Counted from the first letter of the stretch, positions 16,267-26,049 are shown. The stretch: 40,887 nucleotides of DNA from JBFWUW01 sp050247075 (GCA_050247075.1 JBFWUW010000064.1:1-40887); one strand, 5' to 3'. Notes: generated by a model not told the origin, from the sequence alone. Translations and numbers: made by a program.

Positions 16267-17919
16267 ATGGCAGACATGCGCAACATCATGGCCGGAATTG
16301 GCACGCTGGGGTTAAGCCTGCTTTTGTGCGCCGGATTGCTGGCCAACATCGGCCGCTGTGACGAACGTCCGCTGCGCGACCAGATAGATGCCGCTATCTC
16401 GAACGCATGGCAGCAACAGCAGGTTGTGCCCGCCCCGCCCTCCGCCGACGGTGAATTCCTGCGCAGGGTCTACCTCGATCTGCTCGGCAGTGTTCCCACG
16501 TATGACGAAACGGTCGCCTTCCTGGCGAATGAAACGGCTGACAAGCGTTCGCGGCTCGTCGATCTCCTGTTGGAAGACCCGCGGTACGCCCAGCATCAGG
16601 CCGATATCTGGGATCAAACGCTCTTCGGCCGCCATCCGCCCGGCTATGGCACCGACCAGCGCGGCGGCATCCAGGCCTGGCTCAGGCAGCAATTCGCGGA
16701 GAATATTGCTTACAACACGTGGGTTCGCGCATTGTTGCGGGCGGAAGGCAACTCCGTCGAACAAGGGCCGCCCGTCTATTGGATGCAGTACAGCCGCCAG
16801 CCAGAGGATGCCAGCGAGTCGGTCAGCCAGATTTTTTTGGGCGTGCAACTGCAATGTGCCCGCTGCCACGACCACCCCTTTGAGAACTGGACGCAGACCG
16901 ACTTTTACGGGTTGGCGGCCTTTTTATCGCGGTTAGAGGTGGTCCAGGTCGGCACCAAAGACAACCTGGCGATGTTCGCCATCGGCGAGAAGAGCAGTGG
17001 CGACATCTTGTTCACCGGCCCGGCCAAGGATCAACAGCCCGGCCAACAAGGAGAACCGGTCAAGCCCAAGTTTCTGCTGGGCGATCCGCTGGCCGAGCCA
17101 CCCCTGCCCGACGACTTCAAGGAAACGCGATTCGAGGCCAACAAGCCTCCGCCGGCCCCGCTCTTTTCGCGGCGCGACCAATTGGCCGACTGGATCACCC
17201 AGCCCGACAATCCGTACTTCGCCAGGGCCATCGCCAATCGCCTGTGGGCACAATACCTGGGCCGCGGGCTGATCCATCCGGTCGACAACATGAGCCCCTC
17301 GCGGCTGGCTAGCCACCCCGAACTCCTGACGACGCTCACCACTTCCCTGGTCGAACATTCCTTCGACCTGAAGTGGTTCGTCCGCGAACTGGTCAACAGC
17401 CAGACCTATCAGCTTTCCTCCGCCGGCTCCACGGGCGAAGCGCAGCCGCTGTGGTTTCAACACGCCCGCACGCGGCCCCTTTCGGCAGAGGAACTGGTCG
17501 AAGCGTGGCGCGTGGTCAGCGGCTACAACCAGGCCGAAAGCCTGGCTGGCAAACCGCCAGCCACTAATCGCTTTCAACCGTTAACTGGCGGCTATGTCTT
17601 GCAGTTTTTTGGAGAGCCGGTCACCGGCGCTGGTGACATTCAGATTGGGCTAGCCGAACATCTCTACCAGAACAACGGCGAACTAGGGCAGTTCCTGGTC
17701 GAACGGCCCGGCACCCTGCTGGCTGAGCTTGCCTCGCCCGACGCCACTTGGGAGTCGCGCGTCGACCGCCTCTATTTTCAGATCCTCAACCGCCCGGCCC
17801 AGGCCGACGAGCGGCAACAACTGGTAGAGCTATTGTCGTCGGGTGCCACGCCCGCCGAAGCGTTGCGGAATGTTGTTTGGGCCATGCTGACCTGCGGCGA
17901 GTTCCGTTTCAACCATTGA
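16267..17919 (+). CDS. DUF1549/DUF1553 (PSCyt2/PSD1) secreted protein
   Basis: Protein of about 550 residues; starts at TTG 16255, ATG 16267 or ATG 16276 are possible, and 16267 or 16276 is preferred because a signal sequence (TLGLSLLLCAGLLANIG) follows. The DUF1549 part has FLRRVYLDLLGSVPTYDE and the haem-like motif CARCHDHPFENW. The DUF1553 part has FARAIANRLWAQYLGRGL and HSFDLKWFVRELVNSQTYQ, ending with YFQILNRPAQADERQ. It lacks the extra N-terminal PSCyt1 domain found in many relatives, so it is a short form. The operon partner is the DUF1501 gene downstream, with a twin-hairpin repeat inserted between. Confidence 0.92.
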   Translation: MADMRNIMAGIGTLGLSLLLCAGLLANIGRCDERPLRDQIDAAISNAWQQQQVVPAPPSADGEFLRRVYLDLLGSVPTYDETVAFLANETADKRSRLVDLLLEDPRYAQHQADIWDQTLFGRHPPGYGTDQRGGIQAWLRQQFAENIAYNTWVRALLRAEGNSVEQGPPVYWMQYSRQPEDASESVSQIFLGVQLQCARCHDHPFENWTQTDFYGLAAFLSRLEVVQVGTKDNLAMFAIGEKSSGDILFTGPAKDQQPGQQGEPVKPKFLLGDPLAEPPLPDDFKETRFEANKPPPAPLFSRRDQLADWITQPDNPYFARAIANRLWAQYLGRGLIHPVDNMSPSRLASHPELLTTLTTSLVEHSFDLKWFVRELVNSQTYQLSSAGSTGEAQPLWFQHARTRPLSAEELVEAWRVVSGYNQAESLAGKPPATNRFQPLTGGYVLQFFGEPVTGAGDIQIGLAEHLYQNNGELGQFLVERPGTLLAELASPDATWESRVDRLYFQILNRPAQADERQQLVELLSSGATPAEALRNVVWAMLTCGEFRFNH

Positions 17920-17948
17920 CGTTTTGATTTTTAGAATCCGGCGTGCAA

Positions 17949-18054
17949 CCCCCTCTCCCTCTGGGAGAGGGTCGGGGTGAGGACTTGTTTGGTGGAGGAT
18001 CTTTTCCCGCATCCCCCTCTCCCCAACCCTCTCCCGGAGTACCGGGAGAGGGGG
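17949..18054. repeat. Twin-hairpin REP-like element, copy 1
   Basis: About 106 bp: CCCTCTCCCTCTGGGAGAGGG hairpin (first arms), GTCGGGGTGAGG, a 30-base spacer, then CCCTCTCCCCAACCC and a second hairpin CTCTCCCGGAGTACCGGGAG. The same plan and a related spacer occur at 37019-37126. It lies between two genes of one operon. Confidence 0.88.
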
Positions 18055-18098
18055 CCTGGAATGGAAGTTCTTTCGGACCAATTTTACCGAGGCGTGCC

Positions 18099-19370
18099 AT
18101 GAAATCGCGTTGCACACCGGCCGAACATCTCTCGCGGCGGGCCTTGCTGAAAGGGACGTTGGGCGCGGCCGCCGGCGGAGTCGTCATGAATTGGGGCGGG
18201 CTGACTTCGCAACCTGGCTGGGCCAGTGAGGTCGTCAAACAGCAAAAGCATTGCATTCTGCTGTGGATGAATGGCGGCATCAGCCAGTTTGAAACATTCG
18301 ACATGAAGCCAGGCCGGCCGACGGGCGGGCTGTTTCGCCCCATTGCCACCAACCTTCCCGGCACGCAAATCTGCGAGCTCATGCCCAAGATGGCGGCCAA
18401 GATGGACCAGATCGCCGTCATCCGCTCCATGAAAACCAGCGAGGTCGATCATCCGGGCGGAATTTACCTCATGCACGGCGGCTATCGGCCCAGCCCCAAT
18501 GTCCGCTTCCCCGAGGTCGGTTCGGTCGTCGCCAAGTACCAGGGGCAAGACTCGGCCGATCTGCCCAACTTCATCAAAATCTTCTCCAATGGCAATGCCG
18601 GCAGCGGCTTCTTGGGGCCTAAGTATCAGCCGTTTGGCATTGGGCCGGAAGGCAACTTGCCGCCGTTTTCTGTCTCGCAACTGGATGCCGCCGCCGAGGC
18701 ACGCCGCCACGCCGTGCGCTCGCTGCTAGAAGATAACTTTGCCCGGCGGCAACCGTCGGAGGCGGCCCGCATGTCTCGCGAGGCTTACGAGGCCGCCCGG
18801 CGGCTGCAAAACGTCCGCACCGTGTTCGATATCGACGCCGAGTGGGACAAGTACCGCGACCTGTACGGCAACTCTGGCTTTGGCCGCCGCTGCCTGCTGG
18901 CCCGGCGGCTGGTGGAGGAAGGCGTGCCGTTCGTGGAGGTTGGCCAAAGCAGCTACGATTCGCACGCCGACAATTTCGAATGGCACAAAGGACTGGCCCC
19001 GCCGATGGACCACGCCTGGGCCGGCCTGCTGACCGATCTGCAAGAACGCGGCCTGCTGGAAAAAACCTTGATCGTGTGGGTGGGCGAAATCGGCCGCACG
19101 CCGCAGATCAACAACCGGGCGGGCCGCGACCATTACGTCCGTTGCTGGACGACCGCCCTGGCGGGCTGCGGCGTCAAAGGGGGGCTGGTCTACGGCGCGT
19201 CTGACCGCGACGGAGCCGACGTGCAAGACAATCCCGTTTCCGAAGGGGACTTTTTCGCCACCATTTACCAGGCGTTGTCCATCGACCCCACCACCGAAAA
19301 CCTGGCCGGAGTGCGGCCCGTACCGTTGGCCCCGTTCGGTTCTCGCGTGGTAAGTGAGATACTGGCATGA
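18099..19370 (+). CDS. DUF1501 domain protein, Tat-type signal
   Basis: Protein of 423 residues. The frame is open from 17943, but that extension translates the hairpin repeat, so ATG 18099 is chosen. A twin-arginine signal is visible (LSRRALLKGTLGAAAGGVVM). Family hallmarks follow: HCILLWMNGGISQFETFDMK, VIRSMKTSEVDHPGG, and late VWVGEIGRTPQINNRAGRDH, an alkaline-phosphatase/sulfatase-like fold without proven activity. It is the usual partner of DUF1549/DUF1553 proteins. The stop overlaps the WD40 gene by four bases (ATGA). Confidence 0.93.
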   Translation: MKSRCTPAEHLSRRALLKGTLGAAAGGVVMNWGGLTSQPGWASEVVKQQKHCILLWMNGGISQFETFDMKPGRPTGGLFRPIATNLPGTQICELMPKMAAKMDQIAVIRSMKTSEVDHPGGIYLMHGGYRPSPNVRFPEVGSVVAKYQGQDSADLPNFIKIFSNGNAGSGFLGPKYQPFGIGPEGNLPPFSVSQLDAAAEARRHAVRSLLEDNFARRQPSEAARMSREAYEAARRLQNVRTVFDIDAEWDKYRDLYGNSGFGRRCLLARRLVEEGVPFVEVGQSSYDSHADNFEWHKGLAPPMDHAWAGLLTDLQERGLLEKTLIVWVGEIGRTPQINNRAGRDHYVRCWTTALAGCGVKGGLVYGASDRDGADVQDNPVSEGDFFATIYQALSIDPTTENLAGVRPVPLAPFGSRVVSEILA

Positions 19371-20575
19371 ATATCACACAGCCCCAACATCGTTGGCAGT
19401 TGCCCTTCGAGGGAACCTGGCCCACCGCCGTCACTTTTCTCGGTTCTGACAAACGCCTGGCGGCAGCCAACCAGGCTGGCGAAATCTTTATTTGGGACTT
19501 GCCCGAACAGCCTGTTTCGGCGGCCGCCGCGGATTCCACCGCCACGGAACCAGCTCCACCGGCGGGCGAACCCAAGCCCCCCTCTGCCTGGCCCGTCTTG
19601 CGGCTCGATGGACACACCAACGGCGTCACCCGGCTGGTCGCCTCGGCCGATGGCCGCACGCTGGTCTCCGCCAGCCTCGACCACGCCGTGCGCGTGTGGG
19701 ACACCACCGCCGAGCCGACCGGCACCGCCGAGGTCATTCTCGATGGCGAACGCCGCAAGCAAGAGGCCCAGCGGACGCACAAGGACGATCCGCTGACTGC
19801 TCCTGGCGTTCAAGTCCAAACACTCTCCACCAGTGTCGAACTGGCGGGCCACGAAGATTGGGTCTTGGCCTTGGGCCTTAGCCGAAATGGCCGGCGGGTG
19901 ATCAGCGGAGACATGGCCTCGCGCGTGATTGTGTGGGATCTGGCCGAACGGCGCGAGCTGGCCCGTTGGTCGGGCTATCCTTGGAATTGGATCGTGGCCG
20001 CGGCCCTCTCGCCCAATGGCGAAACCGCCGCCGTCTCTGAACACCGCTACAAGCGCGACGATTTCGACGTCCCCGCACCCGCCTTGCGGCTGTACACGGT
20101 GGCGGACGGGCAGCCGGGCCTCGATTTTCTGGCCACGAATCTGCCTAACTATAACTCCCAGGAAACCACCTACGGCGCGTCCCAGGTCTGGCGAAAATTC
20201 GTGGCAATGGGGCTGATCGCCGCCGATTTCTCACCCGACGGCCAATGGCTGGCGGTGGTGCAAGGGGGCGAGACCGACACTGGCAAAATCCACCTGTTAG
20301 AAGTCGCCAGCGGCAAGGCCCTCCGCGAAATCGGCGGCCACCCTGGCGGTGCCACCGACGTCCGCTTCTCGGCCGACGGCCAATATATTCTCTCCGCCGG
20401 CCGCGACACCACGTTCCGCATTTGCCGCGCCAGTGACGGGCAAGAAGTCGCCGCCCTGAACACCCCGCGCGGAGGCCAGTTCAAGGACTGGCTCTCCTCG
20501 CTGGCCATCTCCCCCGACGAGCAAACCGTAGCCGCCTCCGACATCGCCGGCCTGGTCCACGTCTGGTCGCTGTAG
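19367..20575 (+). CDS. WD40-repeat protein of the DUF1549-DUF1501 operon
   Basis: Protein of 402 residues, ATG 19367 overlapping the previous stop. Several WD-like blades are visible (RLDGHTNGVTRLVASADGRT, SASLDHAVRVWD, LAGHEDWVLALGLSRNGRRV, IGGHPGGATDVRFSADGQYI, final LVHVWSL), giving a probable seven-bladed propeller. A Pro/Ala-rich loop (about 45-65) interrupts blade 1. No signal peptide is seen, which is odd beside two exported partners; either it stays cytoplasmic as a sensor or scaffold or the true N terminus differs. Coupled translation argues for a joint role. Confidence 0.9.
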   Translation: MNITQPQHRWQLPFEGTWPTAVTFLGSDKRLAAANQAGEIFIWDLPEQPVSAAAADSTATEPAPPAGEPKPPSAWPVLRLDGHTNGVTRLVASADGRTLVSASLDHAVRVWDTTAEPTGTAEVILDGERRKQEAQRTHKDDPLTAPGVQVQTLSTSVELAGHEDWVLALGLSRNGRRVISGDMASRVIVWDLAERRELARWSGYPWNWIVAAALSPNGETAAVSEHRYKRDDFDVPAPALRLYTVADGQPGLDFLATNLPNYNSQETTYGASQVWRKFVAMGLIAADFSPDGQWLAVVQGGETDTGKIHLLEVASGKALREIGGHPGGATDVRFSADGQYILSAGRDTTFRICRASDGQEVAALNTPRGGQFKDWLSSLAISPDEQTVAASDIAGLVHVWSL

Positions 20576-20773
20576 GTGGCAAACCCTGCGACACCATCAA
20601 GATCGAGGCGGATTGTCTTCCCCCGTTCGCGCTGGTTGTCCCACCTGGCGTCCCCCGCGATTAAGATAGCGGGTAACTTGTTCGCTCCTTCAGGCGTACC
20701 GCCCGCTGGTCCGCCGCCCGAACTCCTTCGTTCGCACGCCGCCAAAAAACGCGGCCCCTAAGGATAACGTTCC

Positions 20774-21577
20774 ATGGCAAAGGTTGTCACTCTCGTCTGG
20801 CTGGCCGCGGCGCTGGCGTTGGCCGCCACTTCTCACACGGTACGCGGCGAGGAATCTTTGGAGACGCTGGAACGTTTGGTCGCGGCGGACCCCAAGCCCT
20901 TCGTGCTGGTGGAAGCGGCCGCCGAGGGGAGCGTAGGCCGGGGGCAAGGTGTCGTTATTTCTCCGCAAGGCCATGTGTTGTCGGTGGGGCATGTAAGCTG
21001 GAACGGCACGAATCGGCAATTCACCGACAAGTTTCGCGTCAGTTTCCGCGGCCCCGGCCAGGAAATGCCCCAAGGCGTCGTCCACGTCCATAAGACCGTG
21101 TTTAGCGATCGGGAAGACGCGACTTTCCTGGAACATTACTACTCCGCCCGTTTGCAAAAGCAAGGCGAGACCAGGTTCATCGGCGGCGGCGACCTGGCCC
21201 TGTTCAAGATCGAGGCCCAGGGCACCTTTCCCACGCTCGACTTTTTCTCCGACGTCAAACCCAAGCTGCAAAGCGGAGAGGTGCTGCACCTGTGCCATTA
21301 CAGTTTTCCCGATAATGCCGCCGACCCGACCTTTCTCATCAATCCCTTGGAAGTCGTGGGCGTGGCCCAAACCTCGTGCGGGCCGCAGTACCTGGCCAAG
21401 GGCTTTTACCGCGTCGGCTCCAGCGGCGGGGCCATCCTCAAAGAGGGGCGGTTGATCGGCATCCAAAGCGCGGCCTACACGGTCAACGCCAAGGGAGTCG
21501 GCGAAATACCCTTGGGCCTGATCTCGTTTCAATTGGTCTGGCGCGACCTTGTGAAAGAGGCTTTGCAAGAACCGTGA
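20774..21577 (+). CDS. Secreted trypsin-like serine peptidase
   Basis: Protein of 267 residues with a signal peptide (VVTLVWLAAALALAATSHTV). A chymotrypsin-fold triad can be read: H73 in VLSVGHVSWNG, D140 in IGGGDLALFKI, and S217 in VGSSGGAIL. There is no PDZ domain, so it is not a full HtrA. Similar single-domain proteins are frequent in planctomycetes. It is separated by 198 bp from the WD40 gene and appears to be transcribed alone. Substrate unknown. Confidence 0.87.
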   Translation: MAKVVTLVWLAAALALAATSHTVRGEESLETLERLVAADPKPFVLVEAAAEGSVGRGQGVVISPQGHVLSVGHVSWNGTNRQFTDKFRVSFRGPGQEMPQGVVHVHKTVFSDREDATFLEHYYSARLQKQGETRFIGGGDLALFKIEAQGTFPTLDFFSDVKPKLQSGEVLHLCHYSFPDNAADPTFLINPLEVVGVAQTSCGPQYLAKGFYRVGSSGGAILKEGRLIGIQSAAYTVNAKGVGEIPLGLISFQLVWRDLVKEALQEP

Positions 21578-21709
21578 AACCGCCAAAGCCGAGGCCGCAA
21601 TGAAAACAGGCTTGCCGGCGGATCTCGCCCGCTCCGCGGGATGATGCGAATCGAGCCGATTGATCGCTTCTTGCCCGATCGATTGAGAACGGGTGGCCCT
21701 TCATGGCCC

Positions 21710-24700
21710 TCATTCCAACTCCAACACCGCCGCCAGCTTTGCCTGCCCGACCGTCATTCCGCCGCTATCCCCGTCGAGCGGCAGGTAAATCACGGTGGCT
21801 TCGTCGAATGGGGCGGGTTGTTCGGGGGGCGTGAAGGAAATGGGGTTGAAGGTCTGCTGCCGGCCGAACAGCAGGCTGAGGTCGCCGTAGCGCGGCTCGG
21901 TGGAGATGCGGATGTCGTCGATGATGTAGGACGTGCCCGGCGGGGCCTGCACGATGAACTCCTTTTTCCATTCCGGCCGGGTGTTCATCAGAGGTGGCGG
22001 GGCGTAGCCAGCCCAGTACAAGCTGCGATAGTTGCCGTAGTCGCGGCCATCGACATAGATATGGACCAGCGTGATGTCGGGCAGGTCGGCCACCGGCCGC
22101 CAGACAACGGCCACATGGGACCACGTATCGAGCGGCACCTTCCACGGAGACCAGGCTTGCAACGGCCCGTTCTCCATGAATGTCAGCAAGGGTTGCGCCG
22201 CCAGACGCTCGTCCGACAGGCGGCGAATCCAAAATTCAATCGTCCCTTGCCGCTGCTGGGAAAGCCGCGTCCGCGTGCCATCCTCCGCCGGTAATTCATC
22301 GGGGATGCGCAGCCGCCGGCCCGGCACCAGCAACAGGCCTTGCCCAAACTTGCCCGGCACAAAGGTTTGCCGCGGATCAACCGTCGGCCGCACGCGCAAG
22401 GCAGTCAACTCGGCCGGAGGAGCTTGCGAATCGACCGGTCCCGTGGAGCTAACCCAGCACCGCGAAGCCGGCACGCCCGCCAGTTGAAACCAGACACCCG
22501 CCTCGGTCGGCGTCTCCATGCTTAACCAGGCTTCAGCCGGAACATCGGCCAGCGGCACCGACAGCCCATTCGGCACCGGTTGAACGGCGACCGGTTGGCC
22601 ATCGCGCAGCACGCGCAGTTGCCCCGGCTGCGCCGACATCAGCTTCAACTCGGCCACCGTACCGTCGTTGCGCCACCAAAAGGCCCGTCGCGGCTCCAGG
22701 TGCAGCGGTTCGCCGGCCCAGCACCACACGGCGGCGGCACCTGACAGTTCCAGCAGGCCGGTTTCCAACGTGGGAGAGAGATAGCACCAGGTGTCGTCCG
22801 CGGCGGCGGACAACTCCACCGTCGCGCGATAGGCTTCGTACCCTGGCATGACGCGGTCGAACGGTTGCCGCGGTGAGCGTTGCACCGACCCGTCCGCCTG
22901 CATGGCGATTGGCTGGCCTTGCTCATTCAGCCAGCTTGGCTGCTTGTCCCAACCCCAAGTGACGGCGGAAAGCGGCACGCCGCGCTGGCGGCGAAAGGCT
23001 ACCAACGCCCGTTGCGGCGTCAGCGGCGGTTGCGAGGGAACGGCCACGCCGCTGCGCTCGGCATCGGCTAGTGCGCCCAGCAACCGGGGGACCGCCGTCA
23101 ACGCGCGGGTAGGGTTGTGGGGGTTGTAGATCAGCGGGCCCAGGTCTTCTGGACGGGCCAGCGGCGCGGCCAGCGGCTGCATGGCCTGTAACTGGTATTG
23201 GGCCGCCACCAGGTGCCGCGGGTCGCGGGTGAAATGCCAGGCCCAGGCAATTTGCACCTCGGAGTAAACGCCGACCTCTCCGTGGTACGGATCGGCTTCG
23301 TAGCAGGCGGTGAAGTACTTGCGCAGCACTTCCGGCATGCGCGGATCTTGCGTGGCCCGCGCGTACTTCCACATGGCGGGTGACCAGTAGTGGGCCAGCA
23401 TGGGGCTGTCGGAGTGGGCCGGCAGGCGATGGTCTTGGCATTGCCAGACGCCGTTCGGTTCCTCCGGGGCCAGATAAGCGTCGGCGAACTCCCGCGCGAC
23501 CTGGCCGAGGGCCGGATCCCAGGTCTGCTCGTACAACGTAGCCAGGTTGAAGAACAACGTCATCTGATGCCGCGACCCCGACTGAAACGGGGCGTAGTCG
23601 CGGATCATTTCGGCCCAGGTCTGGGAAGGCTCGCCGGGCGCGGTGGGCTGAAACCAGACTTGCTCGCGATGCCAGACAGGTACGTCAGCCGCATCACTGC
23701 GGACGCCGGCCAATGGCCGCCAATAGTCGCTCCACAGGCCGATGATGTCGTTGTAACGCTCGTCACCCGTCAGGTAGTAGGCCAGCGTGGTGGTCTCCAG
23801 CGTGCGATGGTAACTGCCCCACAATTGAGAGGCACTCCGCAACCAGGCCTCGCCCGTGTCGTGGTGGCGGACATAGTGCAAAGGGCTGTCGATGCTCCAG
23901 TCGCCGGCGGCATAGTGCATCGTGGCGGGCTGCTCCACGCCGCCGCGCCATTCGGTCGAGTACTTGGTGGGGACGTGGGCTACCGCCACATCCACCCAAT
24001 GGTTCTCAGCCGGTATGGCCCAGTCGTGAAACTTTCGCTCGCCCGAACGCAAGTAACACCACCAGAGTTGCGTCTCACGCTGATAAGTGTGGTATTCAAA
24101 CCGCCGTGGGTCGGCGTAGTGCCGTTGTGTTTCCTTGTCCCATTGGTAGCTGTAGTGCGGGCCGGCTCCAAACAGCCACCAGCCGTAATCGCCAAAAGCA
24201 TCTTGGGCGTAGCGTTCCAGATCAAACAGCCGATCGACGACCGCTTCATGCGGGGAATCGTTGGGCCGCGCGGCCAGCGGGCCGAAGACGCCGGTCGCAC
24301 AGTTCCATTCGCCCGTCGCCAGGCACAAGGGTTGCTGCTCGGCCAGTTGGCCATACTCACGGCCGGCGGCAGCCGCGGCGGCCGGACCAAAATGAAACCA
24401 CGCCTCGTGGTGCTTGTTGATCCCCAGGCCGTCGGCCCCGTCGCGCTCCAGGGCATGGCGTCCGGCGAAATAAAAGAATTTTTCGATGGGCGAACCCGCG
24501 GGACCAACGCCTTCCCAATTCAGCAAGTACTTGTGTCCGGCCGGTCCAAAAAAATCTCGCAAGCCCTTCTCGCCAAAGTCGAGCGGGCCGCCGCGCGGCG
24601 ACCACAGATGCAGCGTCAGCCGGTCGTTGGTCACCCGCCACTCTTTGGGAAACTGCTGCCAAAACCAACGTAGCGACCCCGTCACCGCGGCCTTGTCGTC

Positions 24701-25744
24701 GGCCACTTGCAGCCAGGTGCCGGCCTGTTCGCCGGTCTGCCGCGGCTGTTCTCCGGCGGCGGTGGTCTCGACAATCGTCGCGCGGCACTCGGTATTGCCG
24801 TAGTGCCGAAAGGTCTCTTGCGCCAACGACACCGATTGCGTCGTGGAATTCCAAGGCAAGCTGGCCTGGCCATTATCCGCCGATGGCCAACCGGCGGTGA
24901 TTTGCCGCGACGCGCCATCCAGGTTCAGTTCCAGCGGCAGGGCGATATCGACAAACCGCGTGTCGCGGGTGGAACCGACCACGCGAAACTCGTCGATCAC
25001 CTTCACCACGGGCAAGCCGGCAAACAGATGGTACCGCGTGCGATAGCGCACCAGCCGGCCGCCATCTGGCGCGGTGTACCAGCCATCCACGCGCAGGCAG
25101 CAGCGCACCGGCCCGCTGCTTTCCACGACAATCTGGCGGTCTTCTCCGTCGGCGGCACTGGTCGAACGCTGGCCCGCCGCGTCGGCAAAGACATGCTCGC
25201 CGTCGGCCGGCCCGCGTGCAATGCGTTCGTCCGCCCCGATGTGGCCGTCGGCGTTGAGATCGACAAAAACACCCGCCAAGGCCGCCGGGCCCTGCTGGGA
25301 AAACTCCGCCCGCAAGGGACCGGTCTCCACGATCACGGCGGTATCATTCACTTGCAGGACCAACCCGCCCGGCATGGCCTGGGGCGTCACATCGGGTCCA
25401 AACTCCAGCGCGTACTTGCGGCCAGGGTGGGCGATAAAGTCGATCGTCAGCCAGCGGATACTGCTGCGATTGGCATCCCAAGTGGCTGCGGCCTTGGCCT
25501 GAAACAACTGCCGTTGGCCCCGGTCATCGACCAGCCGGCAATGTTCCAACGAAGTCAGCCCGCCTTGTGGAAACGGCACCCCCGTCGTCACTGGCCAAGG
25601 GACCGAACGGTCGGCCATGGCTTCGTCGATCACCAACTCCACCCGCGTCGCTGGCCGCGCTGGAGTGGCTAACAAGGCTGGCCAAATGGCCGACAACGCT
25701 ACCAGGCACGGCAGCAGAGTCCACCGGAATGTCATCGCGAGCAT
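21710..25744 (-). CDS. PcRGLX/YetA-like polysaccharide lyase-type protein with C-terminal LamG-like domain
   Basis: Protein of 1344 residues. The frame is open from 25939 but ATG 25744 has a good GAGGA site seven bases upstream and a signal peptide (LLPCLVALSAIWPALLATPA). The N terminus (RVELVIDEAM, SVPWPVTTGVPFPQG) matches the RIFT-barrel domain of exo-rhamnogalacturonan lyase-like proteins. A calcium-loop sequence DLNADGHIGADE lies at residues 162-173. The centre is an (alpha/alpha) toroid with many Trp/Tyr/His (WWLFGAGPHYSYQWDKE; HYVRHHDTGEAW). From about residue 1120 a concanavalin/LamG-like module follows (GTIEFWIRRLSDERL; YIIDDIRISTEPRYGD). Likely acts on an acidic polysaccharide outside the cytoplasm; substrate not provable here. 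Confidence 0.8.
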   Translation of the reverse strand: MLAMTFRWTLLPCLVALSAIWPALLATPARPATRVELVIDEAMADRSVPWPVTTGVPFPQGGLTSLEHCRLVDDRGQRQLFQAKAAATWDANRSSIRWLTIDFIAHPGRKYALEFGPDVTPQAMPGGLVLQVNDTAVIVETGPLRAEFSQQGPAALAGVFVDLNADGHIGADERIARGPADGEHVFADAAGQRSTSAADGEDRQIVVESSGPVRCCLRVDGWYTAPDGGRLVRYRTRYHLFAGLPVVKVIDEFRVVGSTRDTRFVDIALPLELNLDGASRQITAGWPSADNGQASLPWNSTTQSVSLAQETFRHYGNTECRATIVETTAAGEQPRQTGEQAGTWLQVADDKAAVTGSLRWFWQQFPKEWRVTNDRLTLHLWSPRGGPLDFGEKGLRDFFGPAGHKYLLNWEGVGPAGSPIEKFFYFAGRHALERDGADGLGINKHHEAWFHFGPAAAAAAGREYGQLAEQQPLCLATGEWNCATGVFGPLAARPNDSPHEAVVDRLFDLERYAQDAFGDYGWWLFGAGPHYSYQWDKETQRHYADPRRFEYHTYQRETQLWWCYLRSGERKFHDWAIPAENHWVDVAVAHVPTKYSTEWRGGVEQPATMHYAAGDWSIDSPLHYVRHHDTGEAWLRSASQLWGSYHRTLETTTLAYYLTGDERYNDIIGLWSDYWRPLAGVRSDAADVPVWHREQVWFQPTAPGEPSQTWAEMIRDYAPFQSGSRHQMTLFFNLATLYEQTWDPALGQVAREFADAYLAPEEPNGVWQCQDHRLPAHSDSPMLAHYWSPAMWKYARATQDPRMPEVLRKYFTACYEADPYHGEVGVYSEVQIAWAWHFTRDPRHLVAAQYQLQAMQPLAAPLARPEDLGPLIYNPHNPTRALTAVPRLLGALADAERSGVAVPSQPPLTPQRALVAFRRQRGVPLSAVTWGWDKQPSWLNEQGQPIAMQADGSVQRSPRQPFDRVMPGYEAYRATVELSAAADDTWCYLSPTLETGLLELSGAAAVWCWAGEPLHLEPRRAFWWRNDGTVAELKLMSAQPGQLRVLRDGQPVAVQPVPNGLSVPLADVPAEAWLSMETPTEAGVWFQLAGVPASRCWVSSTGPVDSQAPPAELTALRVRPTVDPRQTFVPGKFGQGLLLVPGRRLRIPDELPAEDGTRTRLSQQRQGTIEFWIRRLSDERLAAQPLLTFMENGPLQAWSPWKVPLDTWSHVAVVWRPVADLPDITLVHIYVDGRDYGNYRSLYWAGYAPPPLMNTRPEWKKEFIVQAPPGTSYIIDDIRISTEPRYGDLSLLFGRQQTFNPISFTPPEQPAPFDEATVIYLPLDGDSGGMTVGQAKLAAVLELE

Positions 25745-25869
25745 AGGCTGTTCCTCATGGTAGTGTTCCGCCGCTTGAATATAAGAGCAGCCTTGGTTGC
25801 GTGCGAGTGCGAGAGGTGTCACATTCAAATGGGGCGATGGAAACTTTGCCAATTCCAGGTGGAACGGCG

Positions 25870-25912
25870 CGACGAATCGTGAAACGCCTGCGGCGTCGCG
25901 CGTGAATCGTCG
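25870..25912. repeat. Imperfect hairpin upstream of the lyase gene
   Basis: CGACGAATCGTGAAACGCC, a TGC turn, then GGCGTCGCGCGTGAATCGTCG; arms match imperfectly with a two-base bulge. It shares the CGAATC end with the paired hairpins at 27519-27684. Confidence 0.5.
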
Positions 25913-26049
25913 GCTCCAGATCGAAACATTACCTGCCATCGGTGCCCAGCCCGGTGCCAGCCTGAAAAGCCTTTCGGGTGGCGGTACAACTCAGGCTTCG
26001 TATTCGATGCGGTTCGGTTTGCCGCGTGAACCGCTCCGTACGACTGCCA

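Noticed and set aside
17943..18098. N-terminal extension of the DUF1501 frame
   Set aside because: It translates the hairpin repeat (PLPLGEGRGED, SPQPSPGVPGEG), a well-known artefact; the Tat signal starts at 18099.
23390..24673. 427-codon plus-strand open frame within the lyase gene
   Set aside because: Antisense shadow of a high-GC coding region; no start signal or domain.
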